Below, piece after piece: positions 18,817-28,435 of a stretch of DNA of 64,000 nt. Made by a program: the position numbers and the translations under genes. The stretch is taken from contig JAEZRV010000002.1 of the NCBI GenBank assembly GCA_023444055.1, positions 76,581 to 140,580 of the forward strand, written 5' to 3'. The first letter of the stretch is position 1. Every line of letters starts with the position of its first letter. Under the pieces are notes generated by a model, which was given only the letters and a program-made list of their open reading frames with translations, was not told the DNA's origin and searched no databases. The stretch is from Bacillota bacterium. Its GTDB lineage: Bacteria; Bacillota; Clostridia; Acetivibrionales; DSM-1351.

Positions 18817-19656
18817 CTACCACATTCGCTCGATACCTTCGTCTGTAATCTTGATAGCGCCCTCTTTAAAAAGTCTTCCAACAGCTCTTTTAAATGCTGC
18901 CTTGCTTATATTGAATTCAGCTTTAATACTTTCAGGTGAGCTACTATCATTTAGTGGAAGTTTTCCGTTATTTAACTCCAATTTGTTCATAATCTTTTGT
19001 GAATCACTTTCAATTTCATTGTAGGCTTCATTCCTTAAGCTTAACTCAAGTTTTCCATCCGGTCTTACTCTTTTTACTCTTACTTCTACATTATCACCCA
19101 CAGCATAATTGCCATATAATTCTTTGTTAGGAATTAAGCCATGATACTTGTTATCTACAGCCACAAAAGCTCCCAACTCTTTGCTAATCTCATATATGGT
19201 TCCCTTAACTCTGTCTTTTGCCTTATATGGTGATTCAAAACCTAGCATTTCATATACATTCATTGTTGCACATAATCTATCACTTTTATCTATATATAGA
19301 CCAACCAAATACTTTTCACCTTCTACAACCTTATCTGATTGTTCCTTAAAAGGCAAAAACAAGTCTTTCTCTAGACCCCAATCCAAAAAGGCACCTATAT
19401 TAGTATTTTCAACTACTTTTAAAACTGCCAGCTCTCCAATCGTTAGCATTGGCTTTCTTACTGTGGCTATTAACCTATCCTCAGAATCTTTATAAACAAA
19501 TACCTCTACTTCGTCTCCTACCTCTGTCCCTTCTGGTACCTGACTTTTAGGCAGTAAGATATCGTCATTGTCAGCACTGTTTTCTTTGTTAATGTATACT
19601 CCAATCTGAGTCTTTCTAAGCACTATTAATTTTTGTATTTTACCCAATTCTACCAT
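18817..19656 (-). CDS. cvfB: CvfB-type S1 RNA-binding protein
   Basis: 279 residues with three S1-like OB folds and a C-terminal winged helix. Recognisable pieces are IGVYINKENSADNDDILLP, IGAFLDWGLEKDLFLPF and GAFVAVDNKYHGLIP, and the tail KAAFKRAVGRLFKEGAI typical of CvfB/YitL. The family binds RNA and affects virulence factors in Staphylococcus. Its role in Clostridium is unknown. Single gene with a ribosome site AAAAGGA. Confidence 0.93.
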   Translation of the reverse strand: MVELGKIQKLIVLRKTQIGVYINKENSADNDDILLPKSQVPEGTEVGDEVEVFVYKDSEDRLIATVRKPMLTIGELAVLKVVENTNIGAFLDWGLEKDLFLPFKEQSDKVVEGEKYLVGLYIDKSDRLCATMNVYEMLGFESPYKAKDRVKGTIYEISKELGAFVAVDNKYHGLIPNKELYGNYAVGDNVEVRVKRVRPDGKLELSLRNEAYNEIESDSQKIMNKLELNNGKLPLNDSSSPESIKAEFNISKAAFKRAVGRLFKEGAIKITDEGIERMW

Positions 19657-20302
19657 ACGTTATTCCTTTTCTTATATTTTATTTATAATTTAATATTTGT
19701 ATTTTACTGACTATTTACTAGTTCTAAATTTCATTTTATATTTAATTACTATTCAGCCATATAATATAGATTATTAACTCAGCTTTCCCACATCAAAAGT
19801 ACATTGGTGTTCATACTTTTTAATGGATATTTTGCATGTATTATTTTATTTTATAATGTATGTTTTATATAGGATATTTCAGTTTTCAAAGATACCTGTT
19901 TAAGTATACCGTTATTTTATTAATATGAAAAGACTTTATTGCGCACGGAATCATTATTTATAAACCCCCTTCTCTTAGGAGTCTGTTGTTTATTTTTTCC
20001 TTAAAACAAAAGATGAGCCGCACACTAAATTTTTATTTTAGTGCGACAGCCCATTCTGCTTCTTATTCTAGTTTGCATGGAGCTGTTGCAAAATGCATCT
20101 TATTAATTATATATTGTATCTGTTTTTTTAACGATACATATATAATGTGTTTAAGAATTGTTTTGCAACAGCCCCATAGTCGCAGTATGCGACGTAACAT
20201 CGTAAGATGTGCAAACGTTGCTCAATACTAATTCATTAGATATTTTAAAAGTTTCTATTATTTCCTATTCTACAATTCTCTATTACCTTGTAATTTCTTT
20301 AT
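19657..20302. other. 646-base intergenic region with repeat debris
   Basis: No protein gene is supported here. It holds a degenerate half of the CTCAACTTTC palindrome (about 19776-19835), a hairpin with CGCAC/GTGCG arms at 20019-20045, and a full MITE-like hairpin at 20079-20175. An open frame across the last two (19986-20231) follows the repeats and has no ribosome site. Confidence 0.6.
20079..20175. mobile_element. MITE-like hairpin with GGRGCTGTTGCAAAA ends (copy 1)
   Basis: The left end at 20079-20093 and the right end at 20161-20175 are 15-base inverted repeats with one mismatch. The inside folds on itself, with an inner stem GTATC/GATAC around a T-rich loop. The element at 58402-58499 has the same length and inner core, which shows a dispersed family. 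The ends resemble those of IS1182-family insertion sequences, from memory. Confidence 0.7.
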
Positions 20303-21583
20303 TTACTTTACTAGTTCTTTAGTTCTTATTGCTTTTTGGGCTTTAGCTCCTGGCGCTTTAACAAAATAGATTATTACAATTCCCACTAGTGATGCAATAG
20401 CAGCTATTAAAAACGCTGAAGAAAAGGCTTTTGTTTTGCTGAAGTATGCTACTATATATGACGAAGCAACTGCTCCTACACCAAAGCCTAATAAAACCAT
20501 ACCATAAATTTGTGACCCATGTTTGGTACCCCAAAAGTCAGCTGTTAATGCTGGAAATACTCCAAGAAAACCGCCATAAGAAAAACCTATGATAGCTATG
20601 AAAACAAGCATTAAATACGCTTTTGCAAAAGACACTCCGATAATAGAAGAACCTGCTAGAATCAAAAGAATTAGTATTGTTTGTTTTCTTCCAATTTTAT
20701 CCGAGAACCAACCCCAGAATAGTCGACCAAAAGAGTTGCAACCAGCTATAATCATTACTCCAGCAATTGCTGCACTCTTTGACAAACCACTATCAGGCTG
20801 CAAACCAAGTATTTTTGCCATTGGAATCATCATTGAACCTGCTGCAGTAGCACACATAAGAGCGAGTGTTACTAGATAAAACTGTGGCATTCTTAAAACT
20901 TCACTAGGAGTGAAATCTTGCACTATATGTGTAGTCTTTTTTATTGATGGTGTCCAGCCCTTTGGTTTAAAGTCTTCAGGAGGATTCTTAATAAAAATTG
21001 CTCCTAAAACTGTAACTACTATAAATATATAACCAAAAATCGAAAAAGTTTTTAATACACCCATGTTACTTATAAGTGCTTCTGCAACTGGTGTAAATAC
21101 TAATCCACCAAAACCCAGTGCTGAAACAATTAATCCTGTAACTAACCCCCTATGGTCTGGAAACCATTTTTGACAGGTTGAAATTGTTGTCGTATACGCC
21201 ATTCCCATTCCAAAACCACCTAGAACTCCGTATGTTAGCCATAGCATCCAAGGTGTAGACTCTGTTGTAAATTGAGCAAGAAAAAATCCTATTCCAAGAA
21301 TAATACCTCCTGCAATAATAGCTGGTCTTGGATTTTTTAGCTTATTGTGAATTTTACCTCCGGCCATACTGCCGAAAGTTAGCATTCCGAGTAGTAACGC
21401 GTATGCTAGAGTTCCATGTGTTGCTGGCCATTCAAACAATGCATTTGGTGTTGTTTTTCCTATGATTAAGTACGATTGAAATACGCTCCAAATATAAGCT
21501 GTACCTAAACACATTTGAATTGCAATACTTGCTATAACTGGGATCCAACGATGGCTGTTAGTTTGTAAATTTCCTCTATTCAT
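20303..21583 (-). CDS. OFA-type major facilitator transporter (oxalate/formate antiporter family)
   Basis: 426 residues and about 12 membrane helices. The OFA subgroup pattern is clear: RWIPVIASIAIQMCLGTAYIWSVF at the first helix and GVLGGFGMGMAYTTTISTCQKWFPDHRGLVTG between helices 4 and 5, with the second MFS loop WGWFSDKIGRKQ. It exchanges small carboxylates (oxalate, formate or others). The real substrate is not shown by sequence. The ribosome site AAAGGAG is good. Single gene. Confidence 0.9.
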   Translation of the reverse strand: MNRGNLQTNSHRWIPVIASIAIQMCLGTAYIWSVFQSYLIIGKTTPNALFEWPATHGTLAYALLLGMLTFGSMAGGKIHNKLKNPRPAIIAGGIILGIGFFLAQFTTESTPWMLWLTYGVLGGFGMGMAYTTTISTCQKWFPDHRGLVTGLIVSALGFGGLVFTPVAEALISNMGVLKTFSIFGYIFIVVTVLGAIFIKNPPEDFKPKGWTPSIKKTTHIVQDFTPSEVLRMPQFYLVTLALMCATAAGSMMIPMAKILGLQPDSGLSKSAAIAGVMIIAGCNSFGRLFWGWFSDKIGRKQTILILLILAGSSIIGVSFAKAYLMLVFIAIIGFSYGGFLGVFPALTADFWGTKHGSQIYGMVLLGFGVGAVASSYIVAYFSKTKAFSSAFLIAAIASLVGIVIIYFVKAPGAKAQKAIRTKELVK

Positions 21584-21814
21584 TTAATCCGCTCCTTTAC
21601 CAGGTATATTCTCAATTCTAGTGATAATATCTTAATTTATATCTAAGATTTTAGCCACATGATTTGTATCCAGTTTAGCAAATATGATGAACGTTTTTAC
21701 CTCTATATTCAAAACATCTAAAATTATATAATAATTAATGTTAATATTACCATCTAATGTTAAATTAGTATTGAAAACAGCGCAAGTTGGCAAGTCAACA
21801 TTTCCATGTTAAAA

Positions 21815-21829
21815 GGGACTGTTGCAAAA
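21815..21829. repeat. Solo GGGACTGTTGCAAAA end, next to rnz
   Basis: This 15-base word is the IS/MITE end seen at 20079, 37457 and 63863. It is preceded by GGCAAGTCAACA (21789-21800), also seen at 63823. It lies 5 bases beyond the rnz stop, so it marks a former insertion or a shared terminal module. Confidence 0.6.
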
Positions 21830-21834
21830 CGATT

Positions 21835-22791
21835 TCAGTCAAACTTTATTGTTTTAGTAAGTAAATCAGTACCCAAAACAGTATTTGTAAAATTCCCCCT
21901 AGCTGCATCAAGGTATTTCTCAGGTTCAGTAAGCGACGGGCTATAATGAGTTAGCCAAAGTTCCTTAACCTTCCCCTGCTTTGCCAGCATTCCAGCTTCT
22001 GAAAATGTCATATGCTTTTTAGCTTTAGCCTTTTCAGCATCATTTTCATCGCCATACATGCCTTCGCAAACAAATAGGTCTGAACCACTAATAAAATCCA
22101 CTAAGCCCTCTATTGGTCTGGTATCGGTACAATAGCAAATCTTAATTCCTTCTCTAGCTTCACCAAGTACCATTTCTGGCTTTACAACTCTGTCAGCTAA
22201 TGTTACTGTCTCACCTTTTTGAAGATGACTCCAGTAATTTACTGGGATATTCAATTTTTTAGCACGCGTCACATCAAATTTTCCCTGTCTTTTTAGCTCA
22301 ACGCAGTATGATAAGCATGGAATGGCATGATCAACCCATATGCTTTTTATAGACAAATCATTCTTTAGTGAGCCATTATTTACTAAGCCATTATTTAACA
22401 AGCCATTATTTACTAAAGCCTCAGTATTTTCGCCTTTAACTAATTCCATCACCCTTAACTCATACGGCAATTCAGGTGATATAACTGTTAGACCCTCAAC
22501 CACTTTCCTTAATCCTTGAGGCCCCATTAATGTAAGAGGTTCAATCCTACCTGAATTGCCTAATGTGAGAAGTAAGCCTGGTAAACCAGCTATGTGATCA
22601 CCATGAAAATGAGTAAATAAAATGGCATCAATAGCCCTAAATCCCCATCCAGCCATTTTTATCGGGATTTGAGTCCCTTCACCACAATCTATTAAAATCA
22701 TTCTTCCATTATACCTAAGCAGTAAGGCAGTTAGCCTTCTATCAGGCAATGGCATCATGCCTCCAGTTCCCAACAAACAAACGTCTAGCAT
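21835..22791 (-). CDS. rnz: Ribonuclease Z
   Basis: 318 residues from ATG at 22791. The GGAG before it is the ribosome site, which overlaps an upstream in-frame ATG at 22803. The metallo-beta-lactamase motifs FTHFHGDHIAGLPGLL and HYSP and the ligand Asp in CYCTDTRP are present. It trims 3' trailers of tRNA precursors. Between residues about 125 and 145 there is an Asn-Gly-Leu-rich insert made of three 15-base repeats, which is unusual for the family and lies away from the metal site. Confidence 0.93.
   Translation of the reverse strand: MLDVCLLGTGGMMPLPDRRLTALLLRYNGRMILIDCGEGTQIPIKMAGWGFRAIDAILFTHFHGDHIAGLPGLLLTLGNSGRIEPLTLMGPQGLRKVVEGLTVISPELPYELRVMELVKGENTEALVNNGLLNNGLVNNGSLKNDLSIKSIWVDHAIPCLSYCVELKRQGKFDVTRAKKLNIPVNYWSHLQKGETVTLADRVVKPEMVLGEAREGIKICYCTDTRPIEGLVDFISGSDLFVCEGMYGDENDAEKAKAKKHMTFSEAGMLAKQGKVKELWLTHYSPSLTEPEKYLDAARGNFTNTVLGTDLLTKTIKFD
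22366..22415 (-). repeat. 15-bp tandem repeat inside rnz
   Basis: AGCCATTATT recurs at 22371, 22386 and 22401, period 15, coding NNGLL, NNGLV and NNGSL. It keeps frame, so it adds 5 residues per copy. Confidence 0.85.
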
Positions 22792-22813
22792 TGCTATCTC
22801 CATTCATTACTGG

Positions 22814-22955
22814 CTCAAGTTTCCTAATGAAAAGTCAAGCTATACTCAAGTTTATCAATGGTTTGTTACCAAGGAAACCGACTTGTTTTATACACTTATT
22901 TAACTTTTCATTTGATAAGTTTGAGCACCTATAATTTTTATCTGTCAAAGTTGAG
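22814..22955. repeat. CTCAACTTTC-type palindromic element, copy A
   Basis: The outer arms are CTCAAGTTT (22814-22822) and CAAAGTTGAG (22946-22955). The inner arms are CTCAAGTTTATCAA (from about 22846) and TTGATAAGTTTGAG (to about 22925). It sits between rnz and the helicase gene and shares both arm pairs with copies at 25766 and 60183. Confidence 0.7.
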
Positions 22956-22986
22956 TTAAAAATTAAACTCGTCTATACATTTAGTA

Positions 22987-24441
22987 TTAGTTTCGAGACA
23001 TATCTACCTTGCTAACCCTTCTGATCCTGCCTTTGATAGGTGTATTTTGCAGTTCTTTATACACTAGTTCACCTTTATTATTCAGAATTTCAACAAACGT
23101 AGATATATCGGCAATGTTTATTATTCCTATATCTGCCGCTGTCATGCCTTTTATATTGCAAAGTGTACCTACAATGTCTACAGCGCGCATTTTTGTTTTC
23201 TTACCTGCATTTATATGCAATTTCATTATTTCTTTATTTAGCTGAGCTCCCTTTGTTTCTTTGAGTTCAGGCGCAGAATTTATTTTTTCAACAAATTCTT
23301 GTTTTAAATCATTTACAGTTTTTTTTTCAGGTCTTTCCTTTAGCGAAATCTCTTGCCCAATATATTCATGTATATCCTCAAGAAACTTATCTTCGTTTGC
23401 AGTTACAAAAGTAATGGCTTTACCTTCTTTTCCTATACGCCCTGTTCTTCCAATCCTATGAACATAGCTCTCACTGTCTTTGGGGATATCGTAATTTATT
23501 ACAAGCTTAATATCATCTATATCTATTCCTCTAGCTGCAACATCTGTAGCTACCAGATATCTAAAATAACCTGTCTTAAAATCATTCATTACACGAAGTC
23601 TATCCTGCTGTTCCATTCCACCATGAAGCTTAGCACAAGAATACTTTAGTTTTACCATCTGATTATACACTTCATCAACTTTTTGCTTTGTATTGCAAAA
23701 TATAATGCAACTATCAGGATTTTCTACTACAGTAATGTCTTTTAAAAGCTCTATTTTGTCCTTTGGCTCAACAGTATATCTTTCCTGAGATATGGTATCT
23801 GCGGTTATATTCTGTTCTTCTATTTCAACAAATATAGGTGAATTCATGTGTCTGTCACATAGCACTTTTATGTCTTTCGGCATAGTAGCTGACAGCAAAA
23901 TAGTAACTCGTTCGGCTGGTATACTGGCAATTATGGTTTCAATCTGTTCTATGAAGCCCATAGTAAGCATTTCATCAGCCTCATCTAATACAAGATATTG
24001 TATATTTGATGTATCAAAAGTACCTCTTTCTAAATGATCTATAGTACGACCAGGAGTACCAACCACAATATGCGTTTTTTGCTTAAGTTCCTTTTCTTGA
24101 TTATAGAAAGGAGATTTGCCGTAAATAGCAGCAACTTTAAGCCTTTTGAACCTACCAATATTGAAAATATCTTCTTTTACTTGAATAGCAAGCTCTCTTG
24201 TGGGTGTAAGCACTAGCGCCTGTGGCTTGTTTTCTTCCCACTCTATCGTCTGGCAAATAGGAATGGCAAATGCTGCAGTCTTTCCACTACCTGTTTTTGA
24301 TTTGACTATTATATCTTTTTGCTCTAAAACAGCTGGTATAACCTGTGTTTGAACCTTTGTAGGAGTTGAAAAATTCAAAATGCTAATAGCTTTAAGTAGT
24401 TCACTGCTTAAGTGATAATCACTAAAATTTACTTTTGTCAT
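22987..24441 (-). CDS. DEAD-box RNA helicase with DbpA-type RNA-binding domain
   Basis: 484 residues. Helicase motifs: [13 protein letters not shown] (I), LTPTRELA (Ia), [10 protein letters not shown] (II), LLSATMP (III) and [13 protein letters not shown] (VI). The C-terminus (about residues 415-484) resembles the DbpA/YxiN RNA-recognition domain ([17 protein letters not shown]), which targets 23S rRNA hairpin 92 in characterised members. Probably acts in large-subunit assembly. The ribosome site is weak. Confidence 0.9.
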   Translation of the reverse strand: MTKVNFSDYHLSSELLKAISILNFSTPTKVQTQVIPAVLEQKDIIVKSKTGSGKTAAFAIPICQTIEWEENKPQALVLTPTRELAIQVKEDIFNIGRFKRLKVAAIYGKSPFYNQEKELKQKTHIVVGTPGRTIDHLERGTFDTSNIQYLVLDEADEMLTMGFIEQIETIIASIPAERVTILLSATMPKDIKVLCDRHMNSPIFVEIEEQNITADTISQERYTVEPKDKIELLKDITVVENPDSCIIFCNTKQKVDEVYNQMVKLKYSCAKLHGGMEQQDRLRVMNDFKTGYFRYLVATDVAARGIDIDDIKLVINYDIPKDSESYVHRIGRTGRIGKEGKAITFVTANEDKFLEDIHEYIGQEISLKERPEKKTVNDLKQEFVEKINSAPELKETKGAQLNKEIMKLHINAGKKTKMRAVDIVGTLCNIKGMTAADIGIINIADISTFVEILNNKGELVYKELQNTPIKGRIRRVSKVDMSRN

Positions 24442-24552
24442 TTATTTATCTCTTTCTTTTCTCTGTTAATGTTTTTCTTTGCATTTTAGGAATAATTAAT
24501 AATTTATTATATCTTACCATATTCTATCGCATTCTATAAAGATTTTCACAAA

Positions 24553-24578
24553 AAACACATCGAGGACTCGATGTGTTT
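24553..24578 (-). terminator. Terminator after the 24637 gene
   Basis: A perfect 12-bp stem (AAACACATCGAG and its complement) with a 2-base loop, followed on the minus strand by a T-rich/A-rich stretch. Confidence 0.8.
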
Positions 24579-24636
24579 ATAGAAAATAGGTATATGAATT
24601 TATCTACCATTACTAACAAGAGTTATTATTTGTTTA

Positions 24637-25086
24637 TCACTTTAATAGTATGGATTGGTGTAGAGTTTGACAAGGTAGAACCTTAATATAATGTGACTGA
24701 TATTTTAAATTTTCTCCCTGCTTTGCAACTATGGTGTAGTAACCTGCAGGTATATCTTCTATGATAAAGTTTCCATTATTATCTGACTTTGTCTCATATA
24801 CTGGAAACTTAAGCTGATGACCAAAAAACAAGTATATATCAACATTATTTGTAGTTTCTTTATTCATTTCTAGATATGTAGTTCCAGTTATTTTTCCAGA
24901 GTAATTGCCACTTACGATTACATTAAGATTTTGAGTATTTAATTGTACGGGATTTACATCAACCTTTTGTTCTTGATCTAGATCTTGAGAATTATACTGT
25001 ATGCTGTCCGTTTCTAAGTTTACCTTTTTTCCAGTGCCTTTTTTTGGTTTTTTCTTTACTTCATTCAACTCGGCTTGTAATTCCAT
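24637..25086 (-). CDS. Unknown protein with SpaA/carboxypeptidase-regulatory-like beta domain
   Basis: 149 residues. The first 55 are charged and disordered (EVKKKPKKGTGKKVN). Residues 60-149 read like a prealbumin-type or SpaA-like beta sandwich: SGKITGTTYLEMN, ETKSDNNGNFIIEDIPAGYYTIVAKQ. Such domains occur in surface and coat proteins. It has no signal peptide. It follows the AELK-repeat gene at 25161 by 74 bases on the same strand, so the two probably work together. The function is unknown. AGGAG lies before the ATG. Confidence 0.65.
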   Translation of the reverse strand: MELQAELNEVKKKPKKGTGKKVNLETDSIQYNSQDLDQEQKVDVNPVQLNTQNLNVIVSGNYSGKITGTTYLEMNKETTNNVDIYLFFGHQLKFPVYETKSDNNGNFIIEDIPAGYYTIVAKQGENLKYQSHYIKVLPCQTLHQSILLK

Positions 25087-25160
25087 ATCCCCATCTCCTA
25101 TTTTACTGTACTTTATTTATTTATGTAGCAGAAGGGAAAACTTCCCCACTGCATTTTCTT

Positions 25161-25598
25161 TTAATCACATCGAATAAATTTGCCATCACCATCTAATTTG
25201 TTAAAAGATTTTGATTTGCTCTCAGCTTCGCTTTCTGATTTTGCCTTATTTTCAGCTTCGTTTTCTGCCTTCGTCTTATTTTCAGCTTTTGCTTCATTCT
25301 CTGCTTCATTTTCCGCTTCAACTTCGGTAGCAGATGCTTGCCCTTGATACTGTTTTTGTATTATGGTATTATGATTAATCTGTTTGTTTGTTTGTTTTTG
25401 GCTATGGTACTCTTCCTCTTCTAACTCAAGTTCCTGATCAGCGTCTAATTCAGCTTTTAATTTTGCCTTTAATTCAGCTTCTAGTTCAGCTTCTAGTTTC
25501 GCCTTTAATTCAGCTTCTAGTTTCGCCTTTAATTCAGCTTCTAATTCAGCCTTTAGTTGATTTTTTAATTGCTCATAATTAAATGACATATCACCCAT
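25161..25598 (-). CDS. Low-complexity AELK/AENE-repeat protein
   Basis: 145 residues, no signal peptide. Residues 13-55 are a run of four-residue units such as AELE, AELK and AKLE, coded by 12-base DNA repeats, that would make one long charged helix. A middle linker (QTNKQINHNTIIQKQYQG) follows, and then a second Ala/Glu/Asn/Lys/Ser-rich repeat block from about 90 to 130. No enzymatic motif. It could be a structural coat or scaffold protein. The ribosome site AGAGGAG is good, so I believe it is translated. Confidence 0.65.
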   Translation of the reverse strand: MGDMSFNYEQLKNQLKAELEAELKAKLEAELKAKLEAELEAELKAKLKAELDADQELELEEEEYHSQKQTNKQINHNTIIQKQYQGQASATEVEAENEAENEAKAENKTKAENEAENKAKSESEAESKSKSFNKLDGDGKFIRCD

Positions 25599-25765
25599 TT
25601 TTTAACTCCTCTTATAATTTTTATGCTTTATGTTAAGCATATAATTTATGTTATGAAATATTTGATAAAAGGTGACTGTTAACCATAATTTTTTATTGAT
25701 AGAATATTATAAAAGGAATTAGATCTATTTAAGTTAGGCGGAATACTTGAATTCATATTTTTAAA

Positions 25766-25867
25766 TCAACTTTCCCAGTTAAAAATCGTAGGTGTTCAAC
25801 TTATCAATGGGAAGCTGAATATTTGATAAGTTAGAACACCGATGGATTTTATATGTGGGAAAGTTGA
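25766..25867. repeat. CTCAACTTTC-type palindromic element, copy B
   Basis: TCAACTTTCCCA (25766-25777) has a perfect 12-base inverted partner at 25856-25867. The inner arms GGTGTTCAACTTATCAA (25791-25807) and its near-complement (to 25840) extend the hairpin. The 315-base gap upstream of the 25161 gene holds nothing else I can support. Confidence 0.8.
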
Positions 25868-25913
25868 GTAATAATTTATAAATCTGAATTGTTTCTAATT
25901 TACAAATCGCTGT

Positions 25914-26951
25914 TCAATTATTTTTTTCAATTTCCTCAATTAGTTTCTGTACTGCATTTAAATCAGTTGCCCAACTAGTACAGAAACGTACAGCACTATG
26001 AGTATCGTCAATTTTTTTCTCAAAAGAATATTCAAAGTTTTCTTTTAATTTCGCTAATACTTCATTTGGAACTATAGGGAATTGCTGATTTGTTGTTGAT
26101 GGCACCAAAAAATCATACCCATTTTTTATAAAAGCTTCTTTAATAAGTATAGCCATTTTGTTTGCATGACGAGCTATTTCGAAATACAAGTCATTCTCAA
26201 ATAGTGCAATGAATTGTAGTCCGAGAAGTCTGCCCTTTGCAAGCATTCCACCCTTTTGCTTAATAATATAGCGAAAATCTTTCTTTAGACTTTCATTAGT
26301 GATAACTAAAGCTTCTCCAAATAGCGCACCCATTTTTGTACCACCAATGTAGAATACATCACAAAGCTGTGCAATCATAGGTAAATCCAAATCATTATCT
26401 TCAGCACATAAAGCGTAGCCTAAACGCGCACCATCCATGTATAAAAACAGGTCATACTTTTTACAGGCTTGGCTAATTTCAGTTAGTTCAGCTTTACTAT
26501 AAATTGTACCCAATTCAGTAGGGTTTGATATATATACCAGCTTAGGTTGAACTGTATGTTCAAATGATTCGTCCTCAAAATGTTCTTGACAAATGGCCTC
26601 TATTTGATTGGCTGTTATTTTTCCATCAGTACTAGAAAGAGCTAGAACCTTGTGCCCTATACTCTCAATTGCACCACTTTCATGCCTATTAATGTGCCCA
26701 GTATTTGCAGAAATAACGCCCTGATGAGGACGTAATGCAGCAGATATAACTGTTAAGTTTGTTTGTGTACCTCCAACTAAAAAGTGTATATCCGCATCCT
26801 TTCTATTACATTTTTCTTTTATAAGCGTTGCAGCCTTCAAGCAATAAGGATCAACACCATAGCCTGCAGTTTGCTCCAAATTTGTCTGAATTAGTTTTTC
26901 TAGTACTTTAGCGTGTGCACCCTCACTGTAATCACAATTAAATCTAAGCAT
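25914..26951 (-). CDS. Low-specificity threonine aldolase family PLP enzyme
   Basis: 345 residues. The fold-type I PLP pattern of the beta-eliminating lyase/threonine aldolase family: HFLVGGTQTNLTVISAALRP, ANTGHINRHESGAIES, and LFLYMDGARLGYAL with the catalytic-lysine motif GGTKMGALFGE near residue 205. Cleaves L-threonine (and allo-threonine) to glycine and acetaldehyde in characterised members. Single gene. The ribosome site GAGAGG is somewhat distant. Confidence 0.9.
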   Translation of the reverse strand: MLRFNCDYSEGAHAKVLEKLIQTNLEQTAGYGVDPYCLKAATLIKEKCNRKDADIHFLVGGTQTNLTVISAALRPHQGVISANTGHINRHESGAIESIGHKVLALSSTDGKITANQIEAICQEHFEDESFEHTVQPKLVYISNPTELGTIYSKAELTEISQACKKYDLFLYMDGARLGYALCAEDNDLDLPMIAQLCDVFYIGGTKMGALFGEALVITNESLKKDFRYIIKQKGGMLAKGRLLGLQFIALFENDLYFEIARHANKMAILIKEAFIKNGYDFLVPSTTNQQFPIVPNEVLAKLKENFEYSFEKKIDDTHSAVRFCTSWATDLNAVQKLIEEIEKNN

Positions 26952-27113
26952 TATATGTTTTCCATCCTCTCACTATTTTAGTCTCTAAATAAGTTAGCGC
27001 CTTTTTTAGTCTGAATATTAATTTCTTAGAATATTATTTGTTTACATAATACTATAATACTATAATACTATATTTAAACAATATACTGCAAAGTGTTAGA
27101 CAGAAAAGTTTGA

Positions 27114-28088
27114 TTACTCTTTAATTACTTTCCCCATTTTTCCCAAAAGATTATCTACTATTTTCGCACACAAAATTACATCCTTATGGGGAATAATATC
27201 ACTTTCTATTTTGTTAGTGCGGTATAACTCATTAAAGTGTTCGATTTCATATATAAAACCATCTTCAAAGCTTTCACCAAAACATTCCTTCAAGTTATTT
27301 TCGCTATCATATAATTCACATTTTTGCGAACCATAAAAATCATATAGTATAATATTTCCAAGAGTTCCATATATACGTGCATCCCTGTTTGTATAAGCAG
27401 TCAAACCACAGCTTAGTGTGGCTAAAACTCCACTTTTAAAGCTCATATTAATTGCAGCAAATTCATCAACACCTGTTTCACAGATTGTTGCAAGTCCATT
27501 AACAACTTCTGGTTCCTCATTTAATATACCTGTTGCAAATTGAATGGGATACACACCAACATCATACAAACTTCCGCCAGCCAAATTAGGATTAAACAAC
27601 CTACTCTCCGCATCAAAAACAGCATTATTGCCAAATGAAGCATTAATTAGCTTAACATCACCTATTTTCCCTGTTTGCACCCATTCCTTTGCTTTCTTAT
27701 AGGCAGGTATGCATTTCATCCACATGGCTTCCATTAAAAGTACATTTTTTTCTCGTGAAAGTGCTACTAATTCTTCTGTATCTTTTTCGCTTGTAGTTAA
27801 TGGCTTCTCACACAAAACCGCCTTACCTTTATTTAAGCAAAGTCTTACAACTTCATAATGAAAGTTATGTGTGAGCGCAACATAAACCACATCAACCTCT
27901 TTATCATTAATTAGTTCATTATAACTGTTATATGCCTTTTTTGCATGAAATTCATCTGCAAAAGCCACCGCTTTGGCTTTATCACGAGCCGCAACCGCAA
28001 CTAATTCAGCACCCTCAACTGTGTTTAGCACCTTCACAAATCTCTTTGCTATAGCTCCTAACCCAATAATTCCGTATCTTATGTTCAT
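27114..28088 (-). CDS. Gfo/Idh/MocA-family NAD(P)-dependent oxidoreductase
   Basis: 324 residues when started at the ATG at 28088, which gives the standard Rossmann start MNIRYGIIGLGAIAKRF. The frame stays open to an ATG at 28127 and adds MMFLCEMLGMGII, which is coded by the right arm of the leader hairpin and is probably not protein in the mature enzyme. The conserved EKP motif is VLCEKPLTT. Acts on sugars or related polyols. The substrate is unknown. The upstream leader (L1) is shared with other genes. Confidence 0.85.
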   Translation of the reverse strand: MNIRYGIIGLGAIAKRFVKVLNTVEGAELVAVAARDKAKAVAFADEFHAKKAYNSYNELINDKEVDVVYVALTHNFHYEVVRLCLNKGKAVLCEKPLTTSEKDTEELVALSREKNVLLMEAMWMKCIPAYKKAKEWVQTGKIGDVKLINASFGNNAVFDAESRLFNPNLAGGSLYDVGVYPIQFATGILNEEPEVVNGLATICETGVDEFAAINMSFKSGVLATLSCGLTAYTNRDARIYGTLGNIILYDFYGSQKCELYDSENNLKECFGESFEDGFIYEIEHFNELYRTNKIESDIIPHKDVILCAKIVDNLLGKMGKVIKE

Positions 28089-28091
28089 GAT

Positions 28092-28182
28092 TATGCCCAT
28101 GCCCAGCATTTCACACAAAAACATCATGACAGAAATGGCATGGGCTCGGTACCTCCTTCATTTGTTTTTATATTTCTTTCAC
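28092..28182 (-). promoter_or_regulatory. Leader element L1 with mini-ORF MPFLS and hairpin
   Basis: On the minus strand: a GAAAGAAATATAAAAAC tract, GGAGGT (28151-28156), then an ATG at 28141 opening the 5-codon frame MPFLS that stops at 28124. The stop overlaps the next in-frame ATG of the downstream gene. The arms GCCCATGC (28138-28145) and GCATGGGC (28095-28102), with inner CATTTC/GAAATG, form a long hairpin. It is nearly identical to L2 at 34994-35083. Confidence 0.75.
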
Positions 28183-28300
28183 ACTTCCCCATCGTAATTA
28201 CCGCTTGTGCGAAATGTATTTTTTTGATTCTATCATATTAAAAGAAAATTATCCAATGCTTAAAATCATAATAAATTCACCATATTTATCAAAATAATCG

Positions 28301-28346
28301 AAAAACACCTGCAGACATAATATTCTTGATGTTTGCAGGTGTTTTT
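28301..28346 (-). terminator. Terminator after the secreted 28436 gene
   Basis: AAAAACACCTGCA (28301-28313) pairs perfectly with TGCAGGTGTTTTT (28334-28346) around a 20-base loop. Confidence 0.85.
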
Positions 28347-28435
28347 ATATGTACTATTTAATTATATCTTTTGTGTATCTATGATTTGCATTATATCTAT
28401 TATTCTCATTATATCCATTATTTACGTTTTATAGA

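Noticed and set aside
19986..20231. Plus-strand frame of 81 codons
   Set aside because: It runs through a hairpin and the MITE-like element, without a ribosome site.
28092..28182. Leader element as a known riboswitch (SAM, TPP, FMN, c-di-GMP, fluoride, guanidine, Moco)
   Set aside because: Conserved core sequences of those classes, as I remember them, are absent.
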